Positions 53,083 through 63,135 of a DNA stretch of 64,000 nucleotides are shown in pieces (positions within the stretch are counted from its first letter, which is position 1; the number at the start of each line of letters is the position of its first letter). A model generated the notes under the pieces. That model was not told the origin of the DNA. It saw only the letters and a list, made by a program, of their open reading frames with translations, and searched no databases. The translations under genes were made by a program, and so were the position numbers. Source of the stretch: Mycobacterium sp. E3251 (GTDB lineage Bacteria; Actinomycetota; Actinomycetes; Mycobacteriales; Mycobacteriaceae); NCBI RefSeq assembly GCF_001666835.1, contig NZ_LZJF01000107.1, positions 26,837 through 90,836 on the forward strand. The letters run 5' to 3'.

Positions 53083-53997
53083 ATGACTGTGGAATCGGGA
53101 CGTACCGAAGGCGACAGCTGGGGACCCGGGTCCAGCGTGGGAGCGACGGCCACCATGGTCGCCGCATCCCGCGCGGTGGCGTCACAGGGACCCGACGCAT
53201 TACTCGACGACCCGCTGGCCGAACCGCTGGTCCGCGCCGTCGGCCTGGAGCCCTTCATCCGCATCGTCGACGGACAGGTCGATTTCGAGGACGACCCGCT
53301 GTTCAACCGCAAGGCCCGGGCCGAGCAGATCACCGTTCGCACCCGGTTTTTCGACGACTTCTTCACCGGCGCCACCAAAGATGGTGTGCGGCAGGCGGTG
53401 ATCCTGGCGTCCGGCCTCGACACCCGCGCCTACCGGTTGCGGTGGCCGGCGGGCACCGTTGTCTACGAGATCGACCAGCCGCGGGTCATCGCGTTCAAGA
53501 CCGACACGCTGGCCGGCCTCGGCGCCGCCCCGACGGCCGAGCGCCGCGCGATCGCCATCGACCTGCGTGACGACTGGCCGGCGGCGTTGCGCGAAGGCGG
53601 GTTTGACGTGACGCGGCCGACCGCGTGGAGCGCGGAGGGCCTGCTGCCCTACCTCCCGCCCGAGGCGCAGGACCGGTTGTTCGACAACATCACCGCGCTC
53701 AGCGCGCCGGGCAGCCGGGTGGCGACCGAACACGTGCCCGACCCCAACGCCTTCTCCGACGAGAGGTTGCAGCGCATCAGCGAAAGGTGGCAGCGCTTCG
53801 GCTTCAACCTCAACGCGGCCGACCTCTTCTACCGGGGCGAACGCAACGTCGTCGTCGACTACCTGAAAACCCACGGCTGGCAGGTGGAGACCCACCCGGC
53901 CCGGGAATTGTACGCGCAGAACGGCTTTGAATTTCCCGAGGACGAGATGTCGGCCACCTTCGGCGAGCTGAGCTACGTCGCCGCGACGCTGGCGTAG
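53083..53997 (+). CDS. SAM-dependent methyltransferase, PF04072 family, second of three tandem copies
   Basis: Paralogue of 304 residues: [93 protein letters not shown]. The first position after the opening differs (GPGSSVG in place of DLASSVG). Ten bases from the first copy with ribosome site AGGAG, so the two are cotranscribed. The substrate is unknown. Confidence 0.9.
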   Translation: MTVESGRTEGDSWGPGSSVGATATMVAASRAVASQGPDALLDDPLAEPLVRAVGLEPFIRIVDGQVDFEDDPLFNRKARAEQITVRTRFFDDFFTGATKDGVRQAVILASGLDTRAYRLRWPAGTVVYEIDQPRVIAFKTDTLAGLGAAPTAERRAIAIDLRDDWPAALREGGFDVTRPTAWSAEGLLPYLPPEAQDRLFDNITALSAPGSRVATEHVPDPNAFSDERLQRISERWQRFGFNLNAADLFYRGERNVVVDYLKTHGWQVETHPARELYAQNGFEFPEDEMSATFGELSYVAATLA

Positions 53998-54006
53998 CGG
54001 GTTGGC

Positions 54007-54012
54007 TAGGGT
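54007..54012 (+). promoter_or_regulatory. TAGGGT -10 box of a probable leaderless transcript
   Basis: TAGGGT ends seven bases before the ATG at 54020, and no Shine-Dalgarno sequence precedes that ATG. The arrangement equals that of rmlB. The third methyltransferase therefore appears to have its own promoter. Confidence 0.45.
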
Positions 54013-54019
54013 CTCACCT

Positions 54020-54934
54020 ATGTCACGCGCTCACGACGACGAGTGGGATCTGGCGTCCAGTGTGGGCGCCACCGCGACCATGGTGGCCGCCGGCCGCGCC
54101 ATGGCGACGAAGGATCCCCGCGGCCTGATCCACGACCCGTTCGCCGAGCCGCTGGTGCGCGCGGTGGGGGTCGATTTTTTCACCAAGATGATGGACGGCG
54201 AGCTCGACCTCGACGCGATCGAGAACGCGTCGCAGGTGCGCATGCAGGCGATGGTCGACGGAATGGCCGTGCGCACCAAGTATTTCGACGACTACTTCGT
54301 CAACGCCACCGGCGGCGGAATCCGGCAGGTGGTCATCCTCGCATCGGGGTTGGACGCGCGCGCCTACCGGCTGCCGTGGCCGGACGGCACGGTGGTCTAC
54401 GAGATCGACCAGCCCCGCGTCATCGAATTCAAGACGGGCACGTTGGCCGGCATCGGTGCCGAACCGACCGCGACGCGGCGCACCGTGCCGATCGACCTGC
54501 GCGCCGACTGGCCGGCCGCCCTGAAAGCGGCCGGGTTCGATACGACGGCGCCGACGGCGTGGCTGGCCGAGGGTCTGCTGATCTACCTGCCGCCGGACGC
54601 CCAGGACCGGTTGTTCGACAACATCACCGCGCTCAGCGCGCCCGGGAGCACGATCGCCACCGAATTCGTGCCCGGCATCGTCGATTTCGATGCGGACCGG
54701 GTGCGGGAGATGTCCGGTTCCTTCCGCGACCACGGCGTGGACATCGACATGGCGTCGCTGGTCTACGCCGGCGAACGCAACCACGTCCTGGACTATCTGC
54801 GGTCCAAGCGGTGGAACGTCGAGGGCACCACCCGCACGGAACTGTTCCGCCGCCAGGGCATCGAGGCGCCGCCCCCGCAAAACGACGACCCGCTCGGCGA
54901 GATCATATTCATCAGCGGCGGGCTCACCGCTTAG
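54020..54934 (+). CDS. SAM-dependent methyltransferase, PF04072 family, third of three tandem copies
   Basis: Paralogue of 304 residues: [80 protein letters not shown] and [20 protein letters not shown]. The ATG at 54020 has no ribosome site and follows a TAGGGT box, unlike copies 1 and 2. The 3' end lies three bases from the sppA stop on the other strand. The substrate is unknown. Confidence 0.9.
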   Translation: MSRAHDDEWDLASSVGATATMVAAGRAMATKDPRGLIHDPFAEPLVRAVGVDFFTKMMDGELDLDAIENASQVRMQAMVDGMAVRTKYFDDYFVNATGGGIRQVVILASGLDARAYRLPWPDGTVVYEIDQPRVIEFKTGTLAGIGAEPTATRRTVPIDLRADWPAALKAAGFDTTAPTAWLAEGLLIYLPPDAQDRLFDNITALSAPGSTIATEFVPGIVDFDADRVREMSGSFRDHGVDIDMASLVYAGERNHVLDYLRSKRWNVEGTTRTELFRRQGIEAPPPQNDDPLGEIIFISGGLTA

Positions 54935-54937
54935 CGC

Positions 54938-56710
54938 TTAGAACCGCGACGGCCCCGGCCACAGCGCGCTGGCGCCGCTCAGCGTGTGCTCGACGTTGTC
55001 CAGGACACCGGTGACCGTGCGGCCCAGCAGCGCGGCCAGTGCGTCCGGCAGCGATGCGGCGGCGGGTTGCGACGATGCGCGCGGCCGGACCATGTCCAGC
55101 AGCGACGAGCCCGGATAACTGACGATGCGGACGTCGCTGTCCTCGTCGAGGCCGGCGAGGACTTTGGCCCGGCGCACGGCGGTGCGGAACCCGCCGAGTT
55201 CGTCGACCAGGCCGCGATCCAGCGCGTCGGCGCCGGTCCAAATCCGTCCCTGCGCAACACGATCGACCGCCTCGGCGGTCAGGTTGCGGGCTTCGGCGAC
55301 CCGCTGCACGAAGTCGGCGTAGAACAGGTCCGCCTCCGCTTCGCGATGCGCCTGCTGCTCCGGCGTGAACGGTGCGTCGATCGACCAGGCGTCGGCATTG
55401 GCGTTGGTGCGCACGGTATCCGACCCGACCCCCAACCGCTCCAACAGATCGCGGATCACCAGCTTGCCGGTGATCACGCCGATCGAACCGGTGACCGTCG
55501 CCGGGTTGGCGACGATCGCGTCGGCCCCCATCGAGACGTAGTAACCGCCGGAGGCGGCGACCGCGCCCATCGAAGCGACCACCGGCTTGCCCCGCTTGCG
55601 GGCGCGGGTCACCTCGCGCCAGATGCTCTCCGACGCCGTGATGGTGCCGCCCGGGCTGTTCACCCGCAGCACGATCGCGGACACCGAGTCGTCGGCGCCG
55701 GCCTCCCGCAGCGCCGCCCCGATGGTGTCGCCGCCGGCGGTCGAAGTGCCCAACGGCAGGAACTGCGGCCCACCGCGTCCGTCGACGATCATGCCGTCGA
55801 CGGTGATGACGGCCAGGGTCGGCTTGGGCCGGCGGCCGGGCACCGGCGGCTTGGGCGGAGTCAGCCGGGGGCGGGCCGCACCGGCGTAACGCGCCAGGTA
55901 CAGCCGCGGCGGGTCGGTCTCATCCGAAACATCCTTCACCCCAACCAGTTCCGCCATGCGGGCGTAGGCTTCGTCGCGAAATCCGATCCGGTCTAGCAGC
56001 CCGGCGGACACGGCGTCGTCGCGCAGCAGCGGCGCGCGGTCGGCCAGCGCGTCGAGCGCGCCGGCGTCGAGTTTGCGCGATTCGGCGATCGCCTGCCACG
56101 CCTGCTGCTGCAGGCTTTCCAGCATCCGGGTGACGGCCTCGCGGTGGGCCGTCGTGAAGCCGTGTTCGGTGAAACGGTTTGCCGCCGACTTGTATTGGCC
56201 GCGCGCGACGAATTGGGGTTCGATCCCCGCCTTGTCGAACGCGTCGCGCAGGAAGGTTTCGTTGCTCGCGAAGCCGATCAGCCCCACGCTTCCCGACGGC
56301 TGCATCCAGACCTCGCCGAACGCCGAGGCCAGGTAGTAGGACAGGGTGCCCGGGTAGGTTTCCGCCCAGGCCAGCGACGGCTTGGCGGCGGTGAACATGG
56401 CGATGGCCTCACGCAGCTCCTGCACCGCCGCCGGCGGTGAGGCCGCAAGTTGGACCCGCGCGATCAGCCCGGCGACCCGCGGGTCCTCGGCCGCGCGGTG
56501 GATGGCGGCGACCGCGTCGCGCAGCGCCATCGGCCTGCCGCCGGTGAGGATCGCGAGCGGGTCGAACCCCGTCGCCTCCGGCGGCGCCGACCGCAGGTCG
56601 AGCTCGAGGACACAGCCATTGGGTACGCCGTGGTGGCGGGCGGTGTCGACTCGTACGGCCAACGCGCGGACGTCGTCGACCCCGGGCATCGAGGGCAGGA
56701 AGGCGAACAT
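54938..56710 (-). CDS. sppA: Signal peptide peptidase SppA (protease IV type, long form)
   Basis: Serine protease of the S49 family, 590 residues with two related halves as in the 67 kDa type. The general-base Lys is in the N-terminal half (FVARGQYKSAANRFTEHG). The nucleophile Ser is in the C-terminal half (VASMGAVAASGGYYVSMGAD). It degrades cleaved signal peptides at the membrane. No clear membrane helix is visible near the N-terminus. The ATG at 56710 (MFAFLPSMPGVDDV) is preferred to the longer open frame. It precedes rplO as Rv0724 does, but an LLM gene lies between. Confidence 0.92.
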   Translation of the reverse strand: MFAFLPSMPGVDDVRALAVRVDTARHHGVPNGCVLELDLRSAPPEATGFDPLAILTGGRPMALRDAVAAIHRAAEDPRVAGLIARVQLAASPPAAVQELREAIAMFTAAKPSLAWAETYPGTLSYYLASAFGEVWMQPSGSVGLIGFASNETFLRDAFDKAGIEPQFVARGQYKSAANRFTEHGFTTAHREAVTRMLESLQQQAWQAIAESRKLDAGALDALADRAPLLRDDAVSAGLLDRIGFRDEAYARMAELVGVKDVSDETDPPRLYLARYAGAARPRLTPPKPPVPGRRPKPTLAVITVDGMIVDGRGGPQFLPLGTSTAGGDTIGAALREAGADDSVSAIVLRVNSPGGTITASESIWREVTRARKRGKPVVASMGAVAASGGYYVSMGADAIVANPATVTGSIGVITGKLVIRDLLERLGVGSDTVRTNANADAWSIDAPFTPEQQAHREAEADLFYADFVQRVAEARNLTAEAVDRVAQGRIWTGADALDRGLVDELGGFRTAVRRAKVLAGLDEDSDVRIVSYPGSSLLDMVRPRASSQPAAASLPDALAALLGRTVTGVLDNVEHTLSGASALWPGPSRF

Positions 56711-56749
56711 GTTTGCAGCGTACCGACACCGCCGCCGTACGGTGATGGG

Positions 56750-57676
56750 GTGAGGTTCTCCATCGCCATCCCCCAATTCGACTACGACCGGTTCGACGCC
56801 GAAGGCCTGCGGGCGTACCTGCTTCGGGCCGAGGAGCTCGGGTTCGAGGGGGGTTGGGTGCTCGAGCAGATCATCGGGGACGCACCGCTGCTGGCGCCGC
56901 TGGAGCTGCTGGCCTACTGCGCGGCCTGCACCGAGCGGCTGCGTCTGGGCGTCGCCGTGCTGGTGACGTCGTTGCACGATCCGCTGCAGCTGGCCTCTTC
57001 CGTCACCGCGGTCGACCGGCTCAGCCACGGCCGGCTGGACGTCGGCGTCGGGACGGGCGGCGGTTTTCGCAGGTTCGCCGCGTTCGGCGTCGAAAAGGAA
57101 ACGTACATCTCGTATTTCACCGAGGGTCTGAAGCTGATGAAGGCCGCCTGGTCAGACGAACCCCGGGTTACGTTCCATGGCCGGTTCCGCGACGTCGACG
57201 ACGTGCCGATCGCGCCCAAGCCGGTACAGCGGCCGCACCCGCCCATCTGGTTCGGCGGCCTGGCGCCGAAGGCCCTGGCCAGGGCGGTGCGCCACGGCGA
57301 CTCCTTCATGGGCGCCGGTTCGTCGACCACCCAGGCGTTCGCCGGGGCGGTGACCGTGGTGCGCCGCGAACTCGACGAACAACGAAAGGACCCAACCCAT
57401 TTCACCATCGGCAAGCGCGTCTACCTGATGGTCGACGACGACGCGGCGCGGGCGCGCGAGCGCGTGCTGGCTGGCCTGCGGCGGATCTACGGCAAGATGC
57501 CCGGCGTCGAAGACGTTCCGGTGTCGGGCACACCCGACGACGTGGCACGCGGGCTGCGCGAGGTGATCGACGCCGGCGCCGAGTACCTGTTGCTCAATCC
57601 GGTCGGCGTCGACGTTCCAGAGAACCGCGAGCAGATGGAACGCCTTGCCGCGGAAGTGATTCCGCGGCTTGGCTGA
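56750..57676 (+). CDS. LLM-class F420-dependent oxidoreductase
   Basis: Luciferase-like oxidoreductase of 308 residues: VRFSIAIPQFDYDRFDAEGL, GGWVLEQIIGDAPLLAPLEL, the family block LSHGRLDVGVGTGGG, PKPVQRPHPPIWFGGLAPKA and GTPDDVARGLREVIDAGAEY. The GTG at 56750 lies 40 bases from the divergent sppA start. Its TGA stop abuts the rplO stop directly (TGATCA), leaving no room for a terminator. It is a single gene wedged between sppA and the spc operon. Substrate unknown. Confidence 0.87.
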   Translation: MRFSIAIPQFDYDRFDAEGLRAYLLRAEELGFEGGWVLEQIIGDAPLLAPLELLAYCAACTERLRLGVAVLVTSLHDPLQLASSVTAVDRLSHGRLDVGVGTGGGFRRFAAFGVEKETYISYFTEGLKLMKAAWSDEPRVTFHGRFRDVDDVPIAPKPVQRPHPPIWFGGLAPKALARAVRHGDSFMGAGSSTTQAFAGAVTVVRRELDEQRKDPTHFTIGKRVYLMVDDDAARARERVLAGLRRIYGKMPGVEDVPVSGTPDDVARGLREVIDAGAEYLLLNPVGVDVPENREQMERLAAEVIPRLG

Positions 57677-58117
57677 TCAGAGCTCGGTGACCGAGCCGCC
57701 CGCGGCGGTGATCTTCTCCCGCGCGCTGCCGCTGAACTTGTGCGCGGAGACCTCGAGCTTGACGGTCAGCTTGCCGTCGCCGAGGACCTTGACCAACGAG
57801 TTCTTGCGGACCGCACCCTTTGCGACCAGCTCGTCGACACCGATGGAGCCGCCCTGGGGGAACAGCCGGTTGAGGTCGCCGACGTTGACGACCTCGTACT
57901 CGGTGCGGAACCGGTTGCGGAAGCCCTTGAGCTTGGGCAGCCGCATGTGAATCGGCATCTGGCCGCCCTCGAAGGTGGCCGGCACGTTCTTGCGGGCCTT
58001 GGTGCCCTTGGTGCCGCGGCCGGCGGTCTTGCCCTTCGAGCCCTCACCGCGACCGACGCGGGTGCGGGCGGTCTTGGACCCGGGCGCGGGCTTCAGATCG
58101 TGCAGCTTGATGGTCAC
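57677..58117 (-). CDS. rplO: 50S ribosomal protein L15
   Basis: Large-subunit protein of 146 residues: [39 protein letters not shown], and [20 protein letters not shown], all standard L15 blocks. It is the last spc gene here, because secY, adk and map are 14 kb away. The ATG overlaps the rpmD stop by four bases. Confidence 0.99.
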   Translation of the reverse strand: MTIKLHDLKPAPGSKTARTRVGRGEGSKGKTAGRGTKGTKARKNVPATFEGGQMPIHMRLPKLKGFRNRFRTEYEVVNVGDLNRLFPQGGSIGVDELVAKGAVRKNSLVKVLGDGKLTVKLEVSAHKFSGSAREKITAAGGSVTEL

Positions 58118-58296
58118 TGTGTCTCCTCCACCTCAACGAGGTGATTGACCACCGCGATGAGGCCGCGGGTCTGTGGGTTGTCCTCACGGATCACCGAATG
58201 GCGAATCCGTCGCAGGCCCAGGGTGCGCAGGCTCTCCCGCTGCTTCCAGCGGGCCCCGATGGTGCTGCGCACCTGGGTGATCTTCAGTTGGCTCAT
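58114..58296 (-). CDS. rpmD: 50S ribosomal protein L30
   Basis: L30 of 60 residues, full length: [20 protein letters not shown] then [16 protein letters not shown] and a C-terminal [10 protein letters not shown]. It overlaps rpsE and rplO by four bases on each side, giving a fully coupled rpsE-rpmD-rplO block. Confidence 0.99.
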   Translation of the reverse strand: MSQLKITQVRSTIGARWKQRESLRTLGLRRIRHSVIREDNPQTRGLIAVVNHLVEVEETQ

Positions 58297-58967
58297 TGCG
58301 GTGCCGTTCCCTCACGCGCGGCACTGGCGGCCAGCGCTTCACTTTCCCGTCGCGCCTTGAGCATTCCGGCCGGGGCGACGTCCTCGATCGGCAGCCCGCG
58401 GCGGGCCGCCACCTCCTCGGGACGCTGCAGCAGCTTGAGCGCGGTGACGGTGGCATGCACCACGTTGATCGCGTTGTCGCTGCCCAACGACTTGGCCAGG
58501 ATGTCGCGCACCCCGGCGCATTCCAGCACCGCACGCGCCGCGCCGCCGGCGATCACACCGGTACCCGGGCTGGCCGGGCGCAGCAGCACCACGCCGGCGG
58601 CGGCTTCACCCTGCACCGGGTGCGTGATGGTGCCGCCGATCAGCGGCACGCGGAAGAAGCCCTTGCGCGCCTCTTCGACGCCCTTGGCGATGGCGGCCGG
58701 AACTTCCTTGGCCTTGCCGTAGCCGACGCCAACCATGCCGTTGCCGTCGCCGACGATGACCAACGCGGTGAAGCTGAAGCGCCTACCACCCTTGACCACC
58801 TTGGAGACACGGTTGATGGCGACGACCCGCTCCAGGTAGTTGCTCTTGTCGCCGTCGCGGTCGCGGCCACCCCGCCCGCCGCCATCGCGCCGGCCGCGGC
58901 TGTCGCGGTCGCCGCGCGAGTCACGGCTGTCTGGGGCGCCCTGCCCGCCGGCCGACTGTTCCGCCAT
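58293..58967 (-). CDS. rpsE: 30S ribosomal protein S5
   Basis: Small-subunit accuracy protein, 224 residues. The N-terminal about 40 residues are a low-complexity Arg/Asp/Gly extension ([19 protein letters not shown]). The S5 core follows from [20 protein letters not shown] through [19 protein letters not shown], with [17 protein letters not shown]. The extension is normal for mycobacterial S5. Confidence 0.99.
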   Translation of the reverse strand: MAEQSAGGQGAPDSRDSRGDRDSRGRRDGGGRGGRDRDGDKSNYLERVVAINRVSKVVKGGRRFSFTALVIVGDGNGMVGVGYGKAKEVPAAIAKGVEEARKGFFRVPLIGGTITHPVQGEAAAGVVLLRPASPGTGVIAGGAARAVLECAGVRDILAKSLGSDNAINVVHATVTALKLLQRPEEVAARRGLPIEDVAPAGMLKARRESEALAASAAREGTAPQ

Positions 58968-59005
58968 TATGCGGTCCTTCCAGTCTTGTTCGAGGTCTCG
59001 ATCAT

Positions 59006-59413
59006 CTAGAAACTCAATCCGTTCTCGCGGGCGGCATCGGCCAGCGCCGCGATCCGTCCGGCGTAGGTGTAACCGCCGCGGTCGAACACCACGGTGTCGA
59101 TGCCGGCGGCCTTGGCGCGCTCGGCGATCAATTGGCCCACCCGCACGCTGCGGGCCTTCTTGTCGCCCTGCAGGCCGCGCACGTCGTCCTCGATCGACGA
59201 CGCCGCGGCCACCGTGGTGCCGTTCTCGTCGTTGACCAGCTGCACGTGAATGTGCCGCGCTGACCGGTTGATGACGAGCCGCGGACGCTCCGGGGTGCCC
59301 GCGATCTTCTTGCGAAGCCGGGCGTGCCTGCGCAGCCGCGAGACCCGACGAGTTGCGGATACGCTCTGCCCCACCGGCTTTCGCGCGGCGGTGTCAGCTT
59401 GTTTTTGCGCCAT
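59006..59413 (-). CDS. rplR: 50S ribosomal protein L18
   Basis: 5S rRNA-binding protein of 135 residues. A short basic leader precedes [39 protein letters not shown] and the C-terminal [20 protein letters not shown]. It lies two bases after rplF and 38 before rpsE. Confidence 0.99.
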   Translation of the reverse strand: MAQKQADTAARKPVGQSVSATRRVSRLRRHARLRKKIAGTPERPRLVINRSARHIHVQLVNDENGTTVAAASSIEDDVRGLQGDKKARSVRVGQLIAERAKAAGIDTVVFDRGGYTYAGRIAALADAARENGLSF

Positions 59414-59415
59414 GA

Positions 59416-59955
59416 CTACTTACCTGTCTTTCCGACCTTGCGGCGGATCTGCTCGCCCTCGTAGCGCACGCCCTTGCCCTTGTACGGGTCGGGACGGCGC
59501 AGGCGGCGGATGTTCGCCGAGATCTGGCCGACCTTCTGCTTGTCGATGCCGGTGATCGAGAACTTCGTCGGGGATTGCACCGCGAAGGTGATGCCCTCGG
59601 GCGCCTCGATCACCACGGGGTGGCTGTAGCCCAGCGCGAACTCGAGGTTGGCGCCCTTGAGCTGCACGCGGTAACCGACGCCGAAGATCTCCATCTTGGT
59701 GGTGTAACCCTCGGTGACTCCGGTGACCAGGTTGGACACCAGGGTGCGCGACAACCCGTGCAGCGAGCGGTTGCGCCGCTCGTCGTTGGGGCGGGTGACC
59801 ACGATTGCGCCATCGTCGTTGCGGGCCACCGTAATCGGTTCGGCGACCGTCAAATTCAGGCTGCCCTTGGGCCCCTTCACCGAGACGTTCTGTCCCTCGA
59901 TCGTTACGTCGACTCCGCTGGGAACCGGAACCGGCTGCTTACCAATGCGCGACAT
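59416..59955 (-). CDS. rplF: 50S ribosomal protein L6
   Basis: Large-subunit protein near the factor-binding site, 179 residues with the duplicated L6 fold: [32 protein letters not shown], and the C-terminal [19 protein letters not shown]. It starts ten bases after the rpsH stop. Confidence 0.99.
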   Translation of the reverse strand: MSRIGKQPVPVPSGVDVTIEGQNVSVKGPKGSLNLTVAEPITVARNDDGAIVVTRPNDERRNRSLHGLSRTLVSNLVTGVTEGYTTKMEIFGVGYRVQLKGANLEFALGYSHPVVIEAPEGITFAVQSPTKFSITGIDKQKVGQISANIRRLRRPDPYKGKGVRYEGEQIRRKVGKTGK

Positions 59956-59965
59956 GTCTACTCCC

Positions 59966-60364
59966 TCACCACACGTACGCGAGGACTTCGCCGCCCACGC
60001 CCTGTCTGGCTGCCTGACGATCGGTCAGCAGGCCCGAGGAGGTCGAGATAATCGCCACGCCCAGGCCGCCGAGCACGCGCGGCAGGTTGGTGGATTTCGC
60101 GTACACCCGCAAACCGGGCTTGGACACGCGCCGCAGTCCGGCGATGCTGCGCTCCCGGCTCGGTCCGTACTTGAGCTGGACGATCAGCGACTTGCCCACC
60201 CGAGCGTCTTCGGTCCGGTAATCGCTGATGTAACCCTCGCTCTTGAGGATCTGGGCGATGTTGGCCTTGAGCTTGGAGTGCGGCAGCGTCACCTCGTCGT
60301 GATACGCCGAATTGGCGTTGCGCAGACGTGTCAAGAAGTCTGCGATCGGGTCCGTCATAGTCAT
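59966..60364 (-). CDS. rpsH: 30S ribosomal protein S8
   Basis: 16S rRNA-binding protein of 132 residues, identical in length to M. tuberculosis S8: [20 protein letters not shown] to [20 protein letters not shown]. The ATG at 60364 is used; a second ATG lies six bases in. A 170-base spacer separates it from rpsN, unusually long inside this operon, with a GC-rich hairpin at 60414-60425. Confidence 0.99.
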   Translation of the reverse strand: MTMTDPIADFLTRLRNANSAYHDEVTLPHSKLKANIAQILKSEGYISDYRTEDARVGKSLIVQLKYGPSRERSIAGLRRVSKPGLRVYAKSTNLPRVLGGLGVAIISTSSGLLTDRQAARQGVGGEVLAYVW

Positions 60365-60413
60365 CGAGCGCTGCTCCTCTTCATCGCTACGGCCCCCTCG
60401 CCGCTGCGCTGCT

Positions 60414-60425
60414 GGGGGTGCCCCC
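60414..60425. other. GC hairpin in the rpsN-rpsH spacer
   Basis: GGGGG-TG-CCCCC, preceded at about 60391 by GGCCCCC, which could pair with the same G-run instead. The two exclusive pairings resemble an attenuator or a processing site, but conservation is unknown. The rest of the 170-base spacer (60365-60534) shows no gene. Confidence 0.35.
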
Positions 60426-60534
60426 ACTGCGTCGTCGTCATCGCGGTCATGACAGCGTTGGTACCTTCCTCGCGGTGGTTCCCGGTCCGGGCCTGTCGCG
60501 TGCCTGTTCTGGGTTGGTCTCGGGGTCCTGGCTC

Positions 60535-60720
60535 TTACCAGCTGCTCTTTTGCACGCCGGGCAGTTCGCCCGCGTGCGCCATCTCGCGCAGGCAGATCCT
60601 GCACAGGCCGAACTTGCGGAACACCGCGCGCGGCCGGCCGCACCTGTTGCAGCGCGTGTAGCCGCGCACCGCGAACTTCGGCTTGCGTGCGGCCTTATTG
60701 ACCAGTGCCTTCTTCGCCAT
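60535..60720 (-). CDS. rpsN: 30S ribosomal protein S14, type Z (zinc form)
   Basis: S14 of 61 residues with the zinc ribbon [20 protein letters not shown] (two CxxC pairs). Mycobacteria also have a zinc-free S14 elsewhere, used under zinc limitation. This is the operon-borne C+ copy. It starts four bases after the rplE stop. Confidence 0.98.
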   Translation of the reverse strand: MAKKALVNKAARKPKFAVRGYTRCNRCGRPRAVFRKFGLCRICLREMAHAGELPGVQKSSW

Positions 60721-60724
60721 CTAC

Positions 60725-61288
60725 TCAGTTCTCCTTGAAGGGAAAGCCGAGGGCCCGCAACAGCGCTCGTCCTTCGTCGTCGGTCGTCGCCGAGGTGACG
60801 ACGTTGATGTCCATGCCGCGAACCCGGTCGATCTTGTCCACGTCGATCTCGTGGAACACCGACTGCTCGGCCAGCCCGAACGTGTAGTTGCCCACACCGT
60901 CAAACTGCTTGGGCGAAAGGCCGCGGAAGTCACGGATACGGGGCAGTGCGATCGAGGTGAGGCGGTCGAGGAACTCCCACATCCGGTCTCCGCGCAGGGT
61001 GACACGCGCACCGATCGGCATGCCCTCGCGCAGCTTGAACTGCGCGATGGACTTGCGCGCCCTGCGGATCTCGGGCTTCTGCCCGGTGATCAGCGCAAGG
61101 TCGCTGACCGCGCCGTTGATCAGCTTCGCGTCCCGCGCCGCATCGCCGACGCCCATGTTGACAACGACTTTCGTCACGGTCGGGATCTGCATGACGTTCC
61201 CGTAGCCGAACTGCTGCTGCAACGAATCGCGAATCTCGCTGCGGTAGCGCTCTTTCAGGCGCGGCTGCACCTTCTCTGCAGTGGTCAT
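60725..61288 (-). CDS. rplE: 50S ribosomal protein L5
   Basis: 5S rRNA-binding protein of 187 residues: [40 protein letters not shown], and [20 protein letters not shown]. The ATG overlaps the rplX stop by one base (TGATG). Confidence 0.99.
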   Translation of the reverse strand: MTTAEKVQPRLKERYRSEIRDSLQQQFGYGNVMQIPTVTKVVVNMGVGDAARDAKLINGAVSDLALITGQKPEIRRARKSIAQFKLREGMPIGARVTLRGDRMWEFLDRLTSIALPRIRDFRGLSPKQFDGVGNYTFGLAEQSVFHEIDVDKIDRVRGMDINVVTSATTDDEGRALLRALGFPFKEN

Positions 61289-61605
61289 CAGATGTCCTTG
61301 CCGTTGCGCTTGGAGATACGAACCCGCTTGCCGGTCTCCTCGTCGACCCGGTAGCCGACGCGGGTGGGCTTACCGTCGGAATCAACCACCATCACGTTGG
61401 AGGCATCGATCGGCGCCTCCTGGGTGACGATTCCACCCGACTGGGCTCCGCGCTGGTTGCTCGAAACCGCGGTGTGCTTCTTGATTGAGTTGACGCCCTG
61501 GACCAGGACCCGGTTGCGCTCCGGGTAAACCTTGAGCACCTTGCCCTTGGCGCCCTTGTCCTTGCCGGCGATGACCAGGACGGTGTCGTCCTTCTTGATT
61601 TTCAT
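61288..61605 (-). CDS. rplX: 50S ribosomal protein L24
   Basis: Assembly-initiating large-subunit protein of 105 residues with an N-terminal KOW motif ([29 protein letters not shown]). It begins directly after the rplN stop and overlaps rplE by one base. Confidence 0.99.
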   Translation of the reverse strand: MKIKKDDTVLVIAGKDKGAKGKVLKVYPERNRVLVQGVNSIKKHTAVSSNQRGAQSGGIVTQEAPIDASNVMVVDSDGKPTRVGYRVDEETGKRVRISKRNGKDI

Positions 61606-61974
61606 CTACAACACCTCCGGGGCCAGCGAAATGATCTTCATGAACCGCTTCTCACGCAGCTCGCGGCCGACGGGGCCGAAGATGCGCGTGCCGCGCGGGT
61701 CGTTGTCGGGCTTGATGATCACCGCGGCGTTCTCGTCGAACTTGATGTAGCTGCCGTCCGGGCGGCGGCGCTCCTTGACCGTGCGCACCACCACCGCCTT
61801 GACGACATCCCCGCGCTTGACGTTGCCGCCGGGAATGGCGTCCTTGACGGTGGCGACGATGACGTCCCCGATGCCGGCGTAGCGTCGCGACGAACCGCCG
61901 AGCACCCGGATGCACAAGATCTCCTTGGCGCCGGTGTTGTCGGCGACCTTCAGCCGCGATTCCTGCTGAATCAC
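61606..61974 (-). CDS. rplN: 50S ribosomal protein L14
   Basis: Large-subunit protein of 122 residues: [40 protein letters not shown] and the C-terminal [19 protein letters not shown]. The start is GTG at 61974 with GGAGAT upstream. First gene of the spc operon here; a candidate promoter lies 140 bases upstream. Confidence 0.99.
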
Positions 61975-62115
61975 TCGATCTCCTGACCTGGTTGCGTGTG
62001 CACGGCAGGAGGCAAGCCACAGCCCACCGAATCACCTGACATGCGCGGTCTTTGTCACCGAAGGGCACGCGGGGCCGATTCGCACCGGCCGAGGTCTGCC
62101 CAAGGCAACCCCTAG

Positions 62116-62144
62116 AGTCTAGGTGACGACCAGCTCAGAGCCAA
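62116..62144 (-). promoter_or_regulatory. Candidate promoter of the spc operon
   Basis: On the minus strand TTGGCT (62144-62139) and TAGACT (62121-62116) are 17 bases apart, about 140 bases before the rplN GTG. The -10 lies in a small palindrome CTAGAGTCTAG. Nothing else is visible in the 200-base gap 61975-62174. Confidence 0.45.
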
Positions 62145-62174
62145 ATTCGCGGCCGAGGCGGCTTCCGGGCGGGC

Positions 62175-62726
62175 TCAAGGAGCCGTTCCCCCGATTCTCC
62201 GGATATCGCCGAGGTGGTGCACGCCTTCGTGCATCGCCTGGCGCACGAACCAGCGGGCAGTGCGCCGTTCGCCCGGCAGCCGGGTCCCGGTGCGGTCCCA
62301 GTCATGGTCTTTGATGCGCGCGACCTCGTCGCGGAAGCCCGCCACGGCGGCCGCCAGCTCCTCGAGCGTGGCGTCGATGTCGCAATCGTTGTACCGGAAG
62401 CGGCGGGCCCGCAGATCGTTGAACATCGGCTCGCACGCAGGCTCGCGCTCGGTGCGGACGCGGTACAGCCGAATGGTGAAGGAGACGTAGACGTCCCGCA
62501 GATGGCAGAGGTATTCGGCGACCGACCACACTTCGGGACTGGGGCGTGACCGTCGCGATCCAGGCGGGATCGCGGAGATCGCCTCCCGAATCGCGTCCGG
62601 CAGGCCGGCGATGACACCGACCGCGTCGTTGGGCCGAATATCCGAGTAATTCATTCCACAATCAGCGCAGACGTGGTCTTCGGCGGCCAGTGGAGGCAGG
62701 GACGCGGGCATGCCCAAATCCTCCAT
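62175..62726 (-). CDS. DinB-family protein
   Basis: Four-helix DinB/DfsB-type protein of about 183 residues. Blocks: WSVAEYLCHLRDVYVSFTIR (first metal His), RFRYNDCDIDATLEELAAAV, and the C-terminal QAMHEGVHHLGDIRRIG with paired metal histidines. An N-terminal HVCADCGMNYSD supplies two cysteines that could bind zinc. Start ATG at 62726; ATG at 62711 is an alternative. Members act in thiol-dependent (mycothiol, bacillithiol) reactions or as metal hydrolases; the role here is unknown. Confidence 0.78.
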   Translation of the reverse strand: MEDLGMPASLPPLAAEDHVCADCGMNYSDIRPNDAVGVIAGLPDAIREAISAIPPGSRRSRPSPEVWSVAEYLCHLRDVYVSFTIRLYRVRTEREPACEPMFNDLRARRFRYNDCDIDATLEELAAAVAGFRDEVARIKDHDWDRTGTRLPGERRTARWFVRQAMHEGVHHLGDIRRIGGTAP

Positions 62727-62782
62727 CAGATCGGTGGCGACCCGTTCGGACGACCTGTTGGGCTGTGGCACATCCCCGCGGC

Positions 62783-63073
62783 TCAGCCGTCGATGTGTAT
62801 CGGCGGGTCGGCGAAGGCGGGATCCGCCGGGTGCTGGTCGGGGCCCATCGACTCGCAGTGGCCGTCGGGCACCAGGTAGGAACTGGCACCGTTGGGAATC
62901 AAGCGCGGAACCGCCACGCAACGCTGCCAGGTGCCGTCGGGCTGGACCGGTCCGTCGCATTTACTGAGGACGTTTCCTCCGTACTGGCAGCCGGCGCTGG
63001 CCGGCGGCGCCGAAGCGATCAGCTCCGCGGCCAGGAGCAGCCCGGCCAATCCCCCGACGATGCCGCGCTTCAT
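62783..63073 (-). CDS. Small secreted CDGP-type protein
   Basis: Exported protein of 96 residues: signal peptide MKRGIVGGLAGLLLAAELIA ending SAPPASA, then a mature part with four cysteines (GCQYGG, SKCDGPVQPDGTWQRC, GHC). The CDGPVQPDGTWQRC motif is seen in many mycobacterial secreted proteins of unknown function. Start ATG at 63073; seven more codons upstream are open. A hairpin (63106-63135) lies in its presumed leader. Confidence 0.82.
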   Translation of the reverse strand: MKRGIVGGLAGLLLAAELIASAPPASAGCQYGGNVLSKCDGPVQPDGTWQRCVAVPRLIPNGASSYLVPDGHCESMGPDQHPADPAFADPPIHIDG

Positions 63074-63105
63074 GCTTGCCTCCCGTCGCATCGCCGCTGC
63101 GGCGC

Positions 63106-63135
63106 GCCGAGCGCTTGGGGTGCACCTCGCTCGGC
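63106..63135. other. Inverted repeat upstream of the CDGP-type gene
   Basis: GCCGAGCG-N14-CGCTCGGC, eight-base perfect arms, 33 bases upstream of the CDGP-type start. It could form a leader hairpin or serve as an operator. The 177-base gap 63074-63250 holds nothing else I can support. Confidence 0.35.
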
